Positions 1 to 13,292 of a stretch of DNA of 64,000 nucleotides are shown here, one piece after another. Within the stretch, counting starts at the first letter, position 1, and each line of letters starts with the position of its first letter. A model generated the notes under the pieces. The model was not told the DNA's origin. It ran no database searches and worked only from the letters and a program-made list of their open reading frames with translations. A program made the translations under genes and the position numbers. Source of the DNA: Cristatella mucedo (Eukaryota > Bryozoa > Phylactolaemata > Cristatellidae); assembly GCA_009760855.2 (NCBI GenBank), contig WPIO01000015.1:3019001-3083000 (forward strand). The letters run 5' to 3'.

Positions 1-2745
1 ATAGGTCACAGCTGCAGGGCACCACCTCTGCTCTGGCTCACAGCACGGTCAGTCCTCTCCCTTGCCACTCCCCTCGCCCTCTCCTGTCCTTGCCACCCTC
101 TCCCCAGGAGCTCTCGGCCCTTCACTGCCAGTACAGAGTGGAGGACGGTGGAAAAGGGCGGAGAGTGGAGCAAGGTCTGGCACGTGGCTCGCATGGCTGC
201 AATCTCGGAAGAGGAGGCGCCAGACGCAGCTGTGGCTGCACTGGACGGCAGAACTGTGTTTTTTCTTCTTTGAAAGCAGGTCCCGACCAAGTTCGATGGG
301 GAAAGTACAAACAGGCGTAGCTGGTGCAATTACAGCAGCAGCAGCAGGGCCGACGATCTGCTCTCCCGACGTTTACACTCGCTGTATGTTTACACTTTTA
401 GCATACTTGGCCAAACAAGCCTCCACTTGGCATACGCACCACTGGGGCCTACGCAGAAGACGACGCAAAAATCTTCAAGAGCTGCAAGTTAGTGGCTGAA
501 CGAGCAGCTGCACTTCTGCATTAGGACCACTGCAGTGTCCCACTAAGGGAAGTCAGGTACACCTCCAGCCCAGGCGATGGAGCATCTGATTGGCTATCCA
601 CGAACATCCGGTAGGAGGGCATCGGAGTCACATCTTCGTAAAATGAATACAGGATTAATAAAAAATGCGCGCTCCCGTATGAAGAGCCTGTGCAGCCCTG
701 CTTCCGGCCATAGCTGCAGCTCTGAGGGTTTTCTCCTAATCTCTCGGGCAGCGGCACAGAGCCCCGATTGATACATAAAGACTAAGGGCTAAGTACCAGT
801 GGGGGGGTGCTGGCAAGAAATAAAAATGAATGTTTGCGGTTTCTGGATGTTGAACCTGTAGCTATCAGCTAATATCAAGACCGACTAGGTTGGCCAACAG
901 CACAGACTGGGAGCCTCTGCGCACAGCCACCCGCGCTCAGCAAACCGACGACCTTCTGCTCGAGGTGCCGATCGCGTATGCAACCGATCCATGGCAACGA
1001 GGCTCCACATCCATAATGCGACCGGCTTGACACTCGCCGGCTGCAGCAACGGCTACCTATGGCTCACATCAGCTGAGTGGCATGAGCCGTGACATAAGGA
1101 AGAGGAACTGCCGGCGCAGTCGGCTGCCACCAACTTGCTCCCAGCACTGCCCGGTGGAGAGATGAACGACGCACTGCCCTATGTGAGATGGATGGATGGA
1201 TGGATGGCTCTCGCGAAATGAAACAGCCCCCTTGCCAATTGAGGAGCGCTACAGACGTCTGACCTGGAGGCAACCGATGAGTCACGGACACGTGCTACAG
1301 CTTCATCCAGGATTGGTGACCAATGAATGACACGCGACAACAGAGCTGCCCCGTGACACAGCAAGAAAAAAAGATGGTAAAGAGAGCCTGGCTGCCACCA
1401 CTACTGGAGTGCTGCTGCCGAGCGTGGGTGCGTGCAGCTTCTGTGCGAGCGCAACAAAAACTCGCCGAAAAACTAGATGACGGAATGCCCCAAAGCCACG
1501 ATGCTGCTGCTGCTGCCGAACTGCATCCAGGAAGAAGCTCAGACGAGGCAGCAGCAGCACGGGCGGCCATGATGCCAGCTGCCTTCCATCAGGGGCGGCC
1601 ATGATGCCTTCCCTTTGAGCTAGCCCCTCAAGCAGATTAAAACCTGCTCGGACAGTCCACATGCCCTTTTCGCAAGGCAGCTAGGACTGCTGACCCGGGG
1701 CACTTTTAAGTGGCAGCCGCTCTGTAACCTAACGCATGCATCGCTCGGCCTGTGAAATGGCTGCACTGGCGCCTGGTGCATCGCCACGCCCACCACATGG
1801 GGGCAGCACCGGCAACAAGAGTTGAAGGGAGGAGGAGGCCTGTCAGAGCAGCAGTCTCCTGGGAAGCGCCGCTGCACCCACAGCAGCATACAGCCATGGC
1901 ATGCATGCATGGCCGGCACTTCCCTGCGTTCTTGACTGAGATAGACATCCGTGACTAAAAGGGGGCCCTCCCCGTGGTGGCGTGTGCGGGCTCTTGACAC
2001 CGGAGCCGGGGCTTTGCTGAATGAGGCCAATCGCGTGCTCGCCACTGGTCAAAACTCGGCCAGCCGAAGGATCGGTGGCAGTGGCCAGCTCGGCCGGCCG
2101 GCCCTTCAGCCTCTCGAGGTCCATCGATACTGCCACGGCTGCCACTTGAGCGTGGCCGGGGCTCTGACAAAAAACACGTCCGTTGTTCAGTGGTACATAA
2201 ACTGAGGGGTGCTTGCTCAGGGCAGCGCCGGCTCATCTCCCTCATTGTTCCTAAACAGAATGCCGGAGCACGACTAATTGAAGCACAATGCGACAGCCGT
2301 GTTGAGCGACAAAGGCAGTAGCAGCCTTCTGCCGGTCCAGAGGCATGGCAGCGCATTCTGCAGCAGCTCGACCTCGAGGGCTGGCCAGGCAGCCAGTGTC
2401 CGGCTCAGGCAGCCTCTCCGCAGGCAGTACACGTGTCCGGCTCATTCTTGGCATGCAAAACGAACTTTCCAGCCACACGGGTCAGTCCACTCTGCCGGCA
2501 CTGCCTGTTTAGCCGAGTTTTTGCTCCAGACACAGAGCACTCAGCATCCAGGCTTCACGGGCAGTGACACTGGCAGGGGAAAAGTGGCAGTCCTATGGGA
2601 TGACCGCCTCTATGAGGCACACCCTGCGGCTGGCAACCCTTTGGGGAAGTCGGAAGGGACGGACCCGAGTTAGGCCCCTTCGCATGCACAATCCCGGCTG
2701 GGGAGGGGGCACAGCCTCCCCACCCCCCCCCCCGAGTCATTTTAA
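1..2745. other. GC-rich stretch without recognised gene
   Basis: The sequence is rich in CAG/CTG triplets and short reading frames on both strands. None has a recognisable domain. A short ATGG run lies near 1189-1206 and a C-rich tract near 2721-2734. I see no splice-bounded exon that resembles a known protein. Confidence 0.4.
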
Positions 2746-2936
2746 CTAATGTATCTCCATCAGTAACTCCACAAAAGTCATAAAGACCATGTGGGTGTTA
2801 CGCAGGAGAGTTTTGTATAGCGCACTCACAGCCTAAGCGGCTTTCGGTACGCATTCGGTAGCCAACAGACTTCGTCTCACGCAACAAAGAGAAAGTGGGA
2901 AGCATAGCCGAGTCGGGAGAGCAGTTGAGGTAGTGA
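2746..2936 (-). mobile_element. LINE B 3'-end fragment
   Basis: The block starting at TAATGTATCTCC and running through ACTCACAGCC and CCAACAGACTTCGTCTCACG is nearly identical to 8480-8703 and 19480-19675. Those are the 3' ends of LINE B copies, so this is a severely 5'-truncated copy in minus orientation. Confidence 0.8.
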
Positions 2937-4089
2937 TGCAGTCATTTCATGCCATAATCCCAGTTACAGCTTGTGGCGACTGATGCCGCAGGGCTGCCTC
3001 CCTGCGCAGGGCAGACCAGCATCTGGCCACCAGGGAGCCAGTGCCGGCTAGCTGGATGGGCAGCAGCAGCAGGCCCGCAGTCAGCGCAGCCTGTTTCCGT
3101 CACACACTGCAGCAGCTTCTGGCTCACCGGCAGCTTTGCCATACGAAGGTTCCCATGCGAAGGCTCTCCGCCAGCACCCGCAGCAGAGAGAGAGCAGGGC
3201 CGCGGGTGAGCTACCCAGAAAAAACATATACCCTCGCACTCGGATTGCCTTGGCAGCCGTTGGCGACGTTCACACGACTCAGTGCTCAGCATCGGCGCGC
3301 GCATCCGAGCGCCGAGTCGGCGCTGTGAGCGAGCTCTGCCGACGGCAGACGACGGCAGCGACGACAAAGGCAGCATCTACGGGGCAGCGGCAGGGGGAGA
3401 GAGAGAGAGGACTTGACCTTGACCAACGATCCCTGCAGTGCACATTCGGGACGCTGGTCGCTATGTACCAGCTAAGCCATGCTCACGACCATGATCAGCA
3501 GATGCTAGACGGACATAAGGACTGAATCGGTGGCAGGGTGGCTGGGGGGGTTGAACCCATCGACATTAAGATCATTACCTGCATCACTGGATAGCTGAAA
3601 CAAAACCAGCTCTCCAGGCTTGAGCATATTCGCTGCTGTTGCGTTGCTGGTTGAGGCTGGCGCCGAGCACGCCGAGCATGCGACGGACTGAGGCGATGGG
3701 ACCCCCGAGGGACGACCGACCGACCAGTGTGCCGATGAGCCAGTGAGGGCAGAGACAAACCCAGTAGCCAGTGCAGCAGCAGCAGCAGCAACTCAGTCGG
3801 TCAGCTCAAAGTAACAAGCAGCACGCGACCACAATACATCCGGCTGGACGCAGGTGGGCAGAGTTGATGGGCTGGTATCACCTCACTTGGGACAATGTAC
3901 CACAAGATATGAGGCCAGCCAATAGGCTAGCAGGTGCCAGGAGCCAGGTGTTTTCAGGCCAAGAGCAGCAGGAGGAGCAATTTGCATTCGGCCAGACGTA
4001 GGATCATCGGGTCCAGCTGCCCTGGGACAGCAGAGCGCACTTATCTTGGGTTAGGGAGGTCAGTGGAAGGAGTTTTTTGGGGCAGATGG

Positions 4090-4135
4090 GGTGGTGGTGG
4101 TGGTGGTGGTGGTGGTGGTGGTGGTGGTGGTGGTG
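4090..4135. repeat. (TGG)n microsatellite
   Basis: About 14 units of a GGT/TGG triplet run without interruption. The long His or Gly runs in translation here are products of the repeat. Confidence 0.95.
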
Positions 4136-4467
4136 AGAGGGAGGGTAAGTAATGTCCCTCACACACACTGGCCCTAGTCCTTGGGGTGGCCAGTACAATA
4201 AAGTAGAAAACAGCTTCTCACCTTGGCGACTCCTGGGCGAAACTACGACCGAACAGCAACCAGCATCGACAGTAGCACGAGCTCTGGCAGCTGCTGCTGC
4301 AGGAATACAGGTTGCTGGACGAAGTCCAGCTGGCTTCGGCCAGTGCAGCCTCTGAGGTTGCAACGCCTTTTGCTTGGCCAGCTCAGCCAGCAAAAGCTTC
4401 GGCAAACCGAATAAACTCGCAAATAGTAAAACAAATAGTAGTGAGAAACTTGCATTTAAGAGACCTA

Positions 4468-4930
4468 AATCTCACTGGTTATGGGCAAACCGAATATTGG
4501 CCAAACATCAAAAACCCCAACCCTCAAAATGGGCTCTCGGCCAGCATATCTCCTGTGGCATCTGCTGCACACAACCTGTGACCTCGACCTAGACGACCAA
4601 ATCAGCTCCATATTCAAGCTGCCTTCTTTCAGATACCTGACATTGCAATAACATTGGAACAATTCGGGCCTGTTCCAATAGGGATACCGCATCCAAGTTG
4701 ATCCATCCATTTGTGATGTCCCAGTCAATCAGCCTCGGTGACTCACTATTAGTAGGTCTTCCTGCCTGTGCAAAAAGGAGCTTGCAGTTGGTGCACAACT
4801 CTGCAGTCAGGCTTATCAGTCGTGAACAACCCAACTGCCACATTACACCATTTCTCAATGACATGGACTGGCTCCTCATCAATCAGCATGTCAACTCTTG
4901 TTTAGGTCCACTCATTCTCTTGCTTCAGCC
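4468..4930 (+). mobile_element. LINE A fragment, degenerate
   Basis: The + strand reads in broken frames as the LINE A C-terminal region: GGGCAAACCGAAT, then GACGACCAAATCAGCTCC, then the segment corresponding to [20 protein letters not shown] and [14 protein letters not shown]. It carries many substitutions and frameshifts and ends before the normal 3' tail, so it is an old fragment. Confidence 0.75.
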
Positions 4931-5490
4931 AACCTCCGGCCCGACTCGTGAGCAGGGTAGTGTTCGATCACTGCCTGGTCTCTCCCTCCTCCTCTTCCTC
5001 TCCCTCTTCCTCTCATTCTCCGTCCTCAGCTCCCTCTCTCTCCTACCATCCCTCCCAGGCCAGGACTCCATGGCTCCACCCCCACCGAGAACTAGCAACC
5101 AGAAGATGGCAGTGCTTGCTGTTGCAGGAGCAGGAAGTCAACCTGAAAGGACTCACCACCTCCCTCTCCCACCTCACCTTCACCTCACAGGCATACAGAC
5201 TACAGGCGTGCACGTCTCCAGTACCCTGGCCTAGGCTGACAAGCGATCTGACCCGAACCCTTACAACTCGATCGCTGAAGGTTGCACCTGAATGGAAGCT
5301 TAGACTAATGGGCCAAAGGGAGTCTGAGCTCTGATCCACTACCTCCCTCCTCTTGCTGCATTCAATGAACTCCATTGGGCCAAAAGAGCAGTAGGCCAGG
5401 CTGGCCTCTTCAAGGAGCTGGACTGGGCAGCAACACCAGCAGCTGCTGCTGCTACTGCTGCTGCTATTAAGTAGTACTGTAAGTAGTACT

Positions 5491-5612
5491 GTCCGAGCTG
5501 CACGGCCAGGTATGCAGGTTCGAGTCCTGTGCTGGGCGAGTCCTGGGAAGAAGCATTGCCCAGCTCAGGTGCTTCATTGCCCGTGCAAGCAGGCTGAAAA
5601 TGACGCTAAGGC
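5491..5612 (+). mobile_element. SINE1-like fragment (tRNA-derived)
   Basis: A B-box-like motif GGTTCGAGTCCTG is followed by a GTGCTGGGCGA segment, the layout seen in the clearer SINE1 copies. The A-box half is weak and the tail is diverged. Confidence 0.4.
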
Positions 5613-5954
5613 TCTGCTGCCCACTAAATGAACCAGGCCATTGAATCGGCCGACCCGGCTAGTTTACCGCACGGCACGCCCTTCGGCATCCAGAACCAGC
5701 ACCAGAAGGCAACCAGCCGACCAGCCAGCAAGCGACGGTGAAAGGCCGACCGACCGAGCGCTGCACACGAGCTACCAAGCCCCTCAATCTGCAGCCACTG
5801 CAGCATTGCTCGGAGCAAGGCGTTCGAGGAGGCGTTCGAGGCAGGCAGGCGAGAGCCACCTGCCTCCCTGGTGAGTGCTGCTAGCTGCTGCCAACCGAGT
5901 GGTCAGCCGACCATCGGTCGGCCGGCAAGCACTGGCAAACCTCGGAGGGAGCAA

Positions 5955-6045
5955 ACTCTGAGAGAGGTCGGGTGGGAGGGATAGGGGCTCGAGCCCATGA
6001 CCTCGGCGCAACCTTGGCAGGGGTGAGCACCTTACCTTACCTTGC
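5955..6045 (-). mobile_element. SINE2 head fragment
   Basis: The segment GGGCTCGAGCCCATGACCTC followed by ACCTTGGCAGGGGTGAGCAC matches the reverse-complemented head of SINE2 copies at 10544-10680 and 58254-58386. The LINE-like tail is missing. Confidence 0.55.
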
Positions 6046-6064
6046 AGAGCAGCAGCCCCCACAC

Positions 6065-6080
6065 CCCCCCCCCCCCCCCT
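6065..6080. repeat. Poly-C tract
   Basis: A near-uninterrupted run of C follows a CACACC motif. Such tracts are slippage-prone. Confidence 0.9.
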
Positions 6081-6647
6081 GGTGCCCCACACCACCCACC
6101 CTGAAAGGACTGGTCGGTGCGAAGCTAGGAAGCAGAACTGATATATAGAAGAACATTCGGCCTGAGGCAGCCCTTTCCAGCCGAGCTGCCAGTCACTTGA
6201 TGTGAGAGGTAAATTCACACTGCTGCGATCTGTGTAAACCGTTTGATATGCAGCCGCTTGGGCCATCGGTTGACTCTCAGCCAATTGTAAGCCGGCATAC
6301 CTCGGGCAGTAGCCACTGATCACAGAACCTCGCTGGCGCCAGCTAGTCGCGACCGCCGCTACAATGCCGTCTCGATAAAGCTGCCAAAGAAATGCTTCGA
6401 CAGTGCACAGTTAGCCAGGCTGCTGCTTCGCTGGTCTTCTCACCTACTACCCTAAGCGAAGCACCTGGACGGAGATTAAATTCTCTTAGAACGCTATGCC
6501 AAGTATATGTCTAAATTTTAAACGACATTCGGGTGTGAATCTCTGCCGTGGCAGGACCCTTGCGTACGAAAACGGTACGCACAAATCCGATCATCGCGTG
6601 CTCACCCTAAACCCCCTATGGTAGTGGTGGGCCGGTGAGGGGGAGAT

Positions 6648-6802
6648 AAGGTGAGCCGCAATGGCTCACTAGGTAAGGCGGTTGCTTTTCACGACCTCGG
6701 CCCCGATGTCGTGGGTTCGAATCCTGCGGTGGGCGATCCTTTATCGCCGCTGCAAGCGGTGGTGATAGCCGTCAAGGCTCTTCTGTCGCTATACAAAAAC
6801 AG
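6648..6802 (+). mobile_element. SINE1 copy (tRNA-derived)
   Basis: A tRNA-like head is clear: an A-box-like TGGCTCACTAGGTAAGGCG is followed about 35 bases later by the B box GGTTCGAATCC at 6714-6724. The body TGCAAGCGGTGGTGATAGCC and CGCTATACAAAA follow, as in copies at 17250 and 51142. Flanking CCA/acceptor features of a working tRNA gene are absent and the same unit recurs many times, so it is a SINE, not a tRNA gene. Confidence 0.85.
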
Positions 6803-6859
6803 CAGCAGCATCATTGGCTACTTCAAATACCCACCCAAGACTTCACCGTAAAGTGATGA

Positions 6860-8160
6860 ATCCGGTGAGCAAGTGGCTCATTCTTTCACTGAAAAGCAAT
6901 CAAGCTGACAAGAGACCTGGCGCTGGTGGCTCTTTAGTCTGCTACACTTGAATCTTACCACAGATCACGGCACTTGACGCATAACTGTCATTAGACACAG
7001 CTGCTCGTATGCGCACCAAAAGCAGCTTGGGCTTTGAGTGCCCAAATATATATAACTCTCCAGAATAGCACGACGCAGTGCGTCCTAGCGGCTTTGTGGA
7101 GTCAACAGCAGACGCAGATACATGTCAGTGTGTTACACGCTGCTTCTCGAGCTGGTTGCACAGTCGCTCTCCTGCGTCCCCTGATTATTCCCAGCAACGG
7201 ATGGGCAAGGGTCTAGCAAGGTCTAGCAAGGTGCAAATGCGACGTCGAGGCCACTGAGCAGCTGAGGCTGCAACAGGCCAGCCCACAAAGGTGGGCTGGC
7301 AGGCAGGGGCTCCCACGTGGGAGGCCACGAGGGGAGGCCACGTGGGGAGGCCTTCGGAGGGGAAATGGGCGGGTGCGGCTGTCGTCACCGGACATCGATG
7401 CGACGACCAAGTTTGAAAAGTTGACACAAAAGTGCAATGCTCACTACAACACGTCTCTTCTAAGACAAAGGTCGGCAACAGCTGAATGCACACAGACTCG
7501 GGAGGCTGTCATTCGTCTCGTCGAGCACACACCAACAGTGTGACAGGCACAGGGGCAACGCGAATTGAATGAAATGTTTCACGAGTGACGAAAAGCAGCG
7601 AATGCACAAAGGCACGCCGGCCACTGTACAGAGTAGCGGCCGGACGCAGGCCCCCCCCCCTGAGCATGCCGTCCCCGAGCAGCCGGGCGAAGTGCAGCGA
7701 ATCAGCAGGGGCACAATGAAGCTCAGTTGAATGGGCAATGACAGAAGGATTCTGTTGATCAGATGGCCTGCACAACAAATGGCTGTCAGTCAAGTCTGAA
7801 TGTCTCAAATGCTCCTCCCGTGTGACATGGAGGCCCGGATCGAAGCCCTAGTGCAAGAATTCTCTTGCTCCTTGCTGCCTTCTTTAATCCACTCTGTGGC
7901 CATCGGCCAGCTAAAAGCCGTGTCTACGCATCAACTGTACACAACCCGTAACTGCATAGCTACTTCCTTGGCACCCCTAAGGCTTGACATAAGAACCAAC
8001 TGCAAACAATGTGCACTTATGACCTGCTCTGAGACGGCACTCATAAGCAAATCTTTATAAATATCATAAATATATCATAGTCATATCATGTATATATACT
8101 GCATACAACACTGTTTATGGAGATATACATATATCAGTAAACAGTGTATACAGTATATAA
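6860..8160. other. Stretch without recognised gene
   Basis: Only short frames without family resemblance are visible. It contains tandem short repeats of GTCTAGCAAG near 7209-7230 and of GGGAGGCCACG near 7315-7350. Confidence 0.4.
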
Positions 8161-8161
8161 A

Positions 8162-8164
<3 letters not shown>

Positions 8165-8252
<88 letters not shown>
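8165..8252. repeat. (TA)n microsatellite
   Basis: More than 40 pure TA units. It could extrude as a cruciform and is often unstable. Confidence 0.97.
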
Positions 8253-8254
<2 letters not shown>

Positions 8255-8479
8255 CATACAGCCAATAACGACGGTTGGGAGCCTCCTAGTTGAGTTACTC
8301 CTCTCAGTTGTAGAATAAGCTAGCTCTCCCCTCCCCCTTCACTGGTACCTTCTTCAGCATTCCAGCGGCTGGCCTTGGCCGGTTTTAATAATCTCACAGC
8401 CGTCAGAGCTTGGACAAGTAAGATTTATTGGATGTGCTAAGTATCCTCTCTACAGGGGCTTTTTTACTGTGTGGGCCAT

Positions 8480-8703
8480 TGTAATGTATCTCCGTCAGTA
8501 ACTCCACAAAGTCATAAAGACCATGTGGGTGTTACGCAGGAGAGTTTTGTATAGCACACTCACAGCCTAAGCGGCTTTCGGTACGCATTCGGTAGCCAAC
8601 AGACTTCGTCTCACGCAACAAAGAGAAAGTGGGAAGCATAGCAGAGTTAGGAGAGCAGTTGAGGTAGTGAGTAGAGTTAGGAGAGCAGTTGAGGTAGTGA
8701 GTA
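8480..8703 (-). mobile_element. LINE B 3'-end fragment with 30-bp tandem duplication
   Basis: This is the same 3' terminal block as at 2746 and 19480 (GTAATGTATCTCC through CCAACAGACTTCGTCTCACG). At its 5' side a 30-base unit starting AGAGTTAGGAGAGCAGTTGA occurs twice in tandem (8643-8672 and 8673-8702). Confidence 0.85.
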
Positions 8704-8875
8704 TTCTTCCTTCGGTGATATCAAGGGTTTGATAGAAAAACTACAAACAGCATTTTTTGATAAAGATGGAACTGTAGAATCTTGCTTAGAAGCTACCTAG
8801 GTCGGTGTTCTAAATGCATATTCTTCAAACAGGGGTGCACGGTTCTCCGTCACCTTAAACCATGCCCAAATCTAG

Positions 8876-8904
8876 CTCTGCTCTGCTCTGCTCTGCTCTG
8901 CTCT

Positions 8905-8969
<65 letters not shown>
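8876..8969. repeat. (CTCTG)n then (CT)n compound microsatellite
   Basis: Five to six CTCTG pentamers pass directly into about 30 CT units, which suggests the dinucleotide run grew from the pentamer run. Confidence 0.95.
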
Positions 8970-8975
<6 letters not shown>

Positions 8976-10359
8976 GTTTTCCCATTGGCTGGGAAATGCA
9001 GCCACTAACTAGTCAGTCGTAAAAACGAATCTAATTCCGACTCATCCACCCCACCTTTCACCATCCACTTGACCATTCACCATTCACCGCCATCAACTTG
9101 AAATGGTGGTCGTTCATTTGCACAAGCTGCCCAAAACGTTGATAAAATAAAAACCGCTAGAACCTTTCAAGTGGGAGAGCCTTGAGGCTTCGAGCCGACA
9201 GCTTCTAGCTGGCCAGCCGATCTCACTGCTTCAACTATTGGGTCAGCAGTGCAGAAGCCAAAGGGTAGCAGCGGCGACAGACAGCAGCCGCTGCAGCAGT
9301 GATCCAGCTAAGCACTGCTCAGCTCAGACCGGTCTAGCAGCCGACACAGCAGCCAGCCGGCCACTCTCTGGGCCCACGGTCACGGACTAGGTCACGGTCA
9401 TTAGACGGCTCACAGTTGATGGAAGGTGGCTCTAGGGGGGGGGGGTTGGAGCTTAGGGGGTGCTTCGAAGAAGCAGCAGCAGCCACAGCAGCAGTGAGCA
9501 GACAGCGACCAGGATGCTACAGCCGACGGCGGCCGAGAACAGACTGCCCACTCTGCCGTCCGATAATCGATTGCCACCGTTCGACGCGGTAACGTTAGCA
9601 AAGCAGCGGGTGGCTTGCAGTTGGGCAGACGCCCCTGCGGCAGTGGTGGCGAGAGCCAGGAGGCCGCCGGTGGCCGCCTGCGCTCACTGCAGATGGCGCC
9701 CACCCAGCAGCCGCTGCCATAAAGCAAACACGGCCGGTGCACCAGAGAGCCGACGACGGTGCTCTGTCAAAAATCTATAGCACCAACGGCTGTCTGGCTG
9801 GCTAGTCGCCCTCTACCCCAGCAGCAGACGGTAGTGGTCACGTTGGAGCCACGGGACTGTGCCGACAATGATCGATTGCACACACAGTAGTCTCCCCACA
9901 CGGGTCCCTTTCCTAAACCCCCCCCCTCAGCAGACTGTCCTCTTATCTCCTGCCCCTCCTCCCTCCCCCCCCCTTGGACATGGCTCCAGCACCTTCCACG
10001 AGCCAGCCAGTCAAACAACACGGCTGCTGCTGCCTTGCTGATGCTACAGCTGCTGACTTGGCTGCCAAGCTGCTGCCAACAGGCAGCCAGCCAGCGAGTG
10101 ATCCATCATCAGTCTCCAGCCGTCAGCTGTGTAGCAGCTGGCTGCAGCTCTTGGGGTGCCTTTAAGCAGCAGCCCGTGCAGCTGCACAGCCGAGCACCGA
10201 TTAGCTACCGGACCAACCCGGAGGCCAGGAGCAGCAGCCAGCAGAGGTAAGGGGCAATGCAGCTTGGTGTCTATAAACACAGTCACAGCAGCTCTAGCCG
10301 TTGGCCGTGGCAGCCAGAAGGCAGTCGACTTCGCAAGTCGCTCGCCTTTCGCACGGTTT

Positions 10360-10681
<322 letters not shown>

Positions 10682-10689
10682 GAAAGGGA

Positions 10690-12180
10690 GGGGTATGTAG
10701 GTAGGTAGGTGGGTGGCGGGGCTCTGACCCATACGATCTACGACGGCCGACAGCTCTCGGCTCTAGAGGAGAGCTCCCCGAGCCGAGAGCTGTAGAGAGA
10801 GAGAGAGAGACCTCCAGCCAGCAGCGAGAGGTCTCCTTTGCTTGGCCTCGCAAGCAGCACCTGCCCGCTCAGACATTCTAGTATGTCCACCTGCCACCCG
10901 CTCCTCCTCGCACGTGCCCTGCCCGCAGCAGCGGATCTACACTACAGCCGGGGCTTGGCTCAGCTCAGCTGGTGAGCGGCAGCAGCTACTGCCCTACCCA
11001 TATTGAGCTCGAGATTTCCCAGCAGGTTATTAGGGCGAGGCCAGCAGCCTGCCGTTGCCCTTTCAGATAAATAAACCTGAGGGCAGGTTGCAAACAGCAC
11101 AGGCACGGCTTATCGACCCGACAGCTCGGGGCGGCGGCTGGCTGATGTCGGGGCGGCTGGCTGATGATGACGCCGCCGCACTGTAGAGGCTGTAGACGAG
11201 ACAGGAGTGGCAGAAGCGGCAGTGCTGCCGCGAGAAAGGCACATCGCACATCGCCGACGCCACATTGCCAGCATCTCTTGCATCATTTCGACGATGCAGA
11301 CCGGGAGCAGCAGCAGCAGCAGCTCCCGTCATCAGCATCCGTCATGGGCAGACAACCGCATCAAGACAGGAGCACTAAGGCTCTCGGACCGAGAAGAGGA
11401 AGAAGAAGAGTTCACTCACTATTTGAGCAGAAAGCAAGCAACAAATGACGCCGGCTTAAGGAAACCAGCCGTCTCACCACACACTCTGCATGGGCCTGCA
11501 AGGGCTGCAACCTTGATGCGGCAGCTACTGCAAAAGTGCTCGAGTGAGGGACGGAGCCAATGGCATCGATGGTTCATTGCCAAATGCTCTGCAAGCACCA
11601 CTTTCTTAAGACAACCCCCCCACCAATGAAGAAGGAACCGCCCATGAGGAACCACGCACGTGCTTGTTCGTGTGCACGCGAAAGTGCATCTGCAAAAGCG
11701 TGTGTAGTGCGTGCATCTTCGTGTGTGTGCGTACACGTGCAAATGCGGAGTGCGGAAATGGGGAGTGAGCTATGGTGCGAAGATGTGCTTATTTCTCAAT
11801 TTCCTCTATTTCTATGTCTCTCTCGTTTCCTTTGTCCCTCTTCCTTTTACTCTCTATCTGAGATTTCTCACTTTCCTCTATCTCTATGTCTCTCTCATTT
11901 CCTTTGTTGCTCTTTCTCTTACTCTCTATCTGAGGCTTTCTGAATTACCGGAAAGCAGCCGGCTTTCATCACACTACACACGATCCTTTACCAGTGGACT
12001 TCACTAATACGAAGAACGTTAATACTTTTACATTGTAGAACAAACTACCAGTGTCATGCCGACTTTCTTGCAGTACCCACCCAAACCATTCTTCCTACAG
12101 CAGCACGGCTAAATACAGAAAGTGCAATGCAAATATTCACACAGTGATTCAGCCAGCATTTCGATGCACATGTGAATGCC
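10690..12180. other. Stretch without recognised gene
   Basis: The sequence is GC-rich up to about 11560 and then pyrimidine-rich, with an imperfect duplication of a TCTCTATCTGAG-containing unit near 11850-11935. No frame resembles a known protein. Confidence 0.4.
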
Positions 12181-12185
12181 GCCAC

Positions 12186-12325
12186 CTTGGTTTGGCCCAG
12201 AAGCTTCTAAGCTGCTCGCCTTCGAGGCTCGATGAGCGGGCTCGAGCCCCTGCGGCATATGTCAAGCGCCTGGATAGAGATTCAGCTCTCTATCGGGCTC
12301 TATACAAATGAATTATATTTTTTTA
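12186..12325 (+). mobile_element. SINE2 copy, diverged
   Basis: TTGGTTTGGCCCAGAAGCTT, GGGCTCGAGCCCCTG, AAGCGCCTGGATAGAGATTC and GGGCTCTATACAAATGAATT occur in the SINE2 order. The head carries more changes than other copies. Confidence 0.65.
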
Positions 12326-12715
12326 AGCTACATTTCACACACACAAATACAAACACACGCACGCCAGAACAAAAAAAAGGCAAGCACCTTACCCCTGGGT
12401 TAAAGCAAGGCGCAGAGGAGGCCTGCCGCAAGTCAGCCGACGCCGGGCAGAGTGCACAAACAGAGCTAACAAAACAGCAGAACCGGAAGCAGGTACACGG
12501 CAGGTGGCTATAGCAGTACGTCAAGTTGATCTATTCGCAGCCAAGACCTCAGCCGACAAGAATGCTGTTCTCAACTTAAGGCTTCCCATCTGGCACTCGA
12601 AAACTAGGTGAAAGGGTAACCTAAAGATTTATGCTCACAAAAGGCGGCCACTCATCTCTCAGACACCGGCCTCGGATACGACCACCTGCTATGCAGGATT
12701 GGCAACTGTTCGTCG

Positions 12716-13215
12716 AGATAGTAATAATAACAATAATAACAGGACATGTGGTGTACGATAGTCTAGAAGAACTAAATCTCTTTCTAAGCACTTTACATAT
12801 GCTGGAGAGGAAGCATGCTAATTGATTAGTGATAGCCTGCACAGCACGTGCATACACAGCACAGAAAGGTCGATTCATGCAGATGGAGCAAATGCTGTGA
12901 GGAATGCGGTCGTTTTCAGCTTCTTTTTAAATGTCATCAAGCCAGGGCAGTGATGGCCGTCGGGAGTGAGTTCTGGCCTTTCGGAGCATATGAACTAAAG
13001 GCGCGGTCTACAGCTCTCTAAATAAATTGAGGTCGGTTAAAGGCACAGCTAAACGATGGCTACGATGCCAAACGTGAATTGCTGCTGACACCAAACATCA
13101 TCGAACATTTCAAAGAAGTAGTCACAACGTACACGTGTACAATGTCGAAATAGCTCCAGAGCTTTGATCACATCAGACATGAGACCGCTAACTGGTGTCG
13201 AAGTGTGTGCGTGTG
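12716..13215 (-). mobile_element. LINE D (L2-like, degenerate) 3' part
   Basis: The plus-strand reading begins with AATAATAACAATAATAAC, then AACTAAATCTCTTTCTAAGC and GCACTTTACATATGCTG, the reverse complement of an L2-type tail related to LINE A. Further in, GGGAGTGAGTTCTGGC and GGAGCATATGAACTAAA match the C-terminal coding part of LINE A. Divergence from LINE A is larger than among LINE A copies, so I treat it as a separate group. Confidence 0.6.
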
Positions 13216-13216
13216 C

Positions 13217-13290
<74 letters not shown>
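13217..13290. repeat. (GT)n microsatellite
   Basis: About 36 pure GT units lie at the upstream edge of the recognisable LINE D sequence. Confidence 0.97.

Positions 13291-13292
<2 letters not shown>

Noticed and set aside
3771-3791. Short CAG run as part of a polyglutamine gene
   Set aside because: Only five to six units with no surrounding coding evidence. CAG/CTG richness is general in 1-11 kb.
4004-4405. Minus-strand frame with a His-rich run
   Set aside because: The His run is the TGG microsatellite. No zinc-binding or other domain surrounds it.
6648-6802. tRNA gene (good A and B boxes)
   Set aside because: The sequence does not fold into a complete cloverleaf with an acceptor stem, and the same unit plus tail recurs many times, so it is a SINE.
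8088-8318. Frames across TA, TG, GA and GT microsatellites (poly-Tyr-Ile, Cys-Val, Ser-Leu, His-Thr)
   Set aside because: These are products of dinucleotide repeats, not genes. The same applies near 10372-10566, 13049-13472, 39547-39919, 41802-42179 and 58857-59237.
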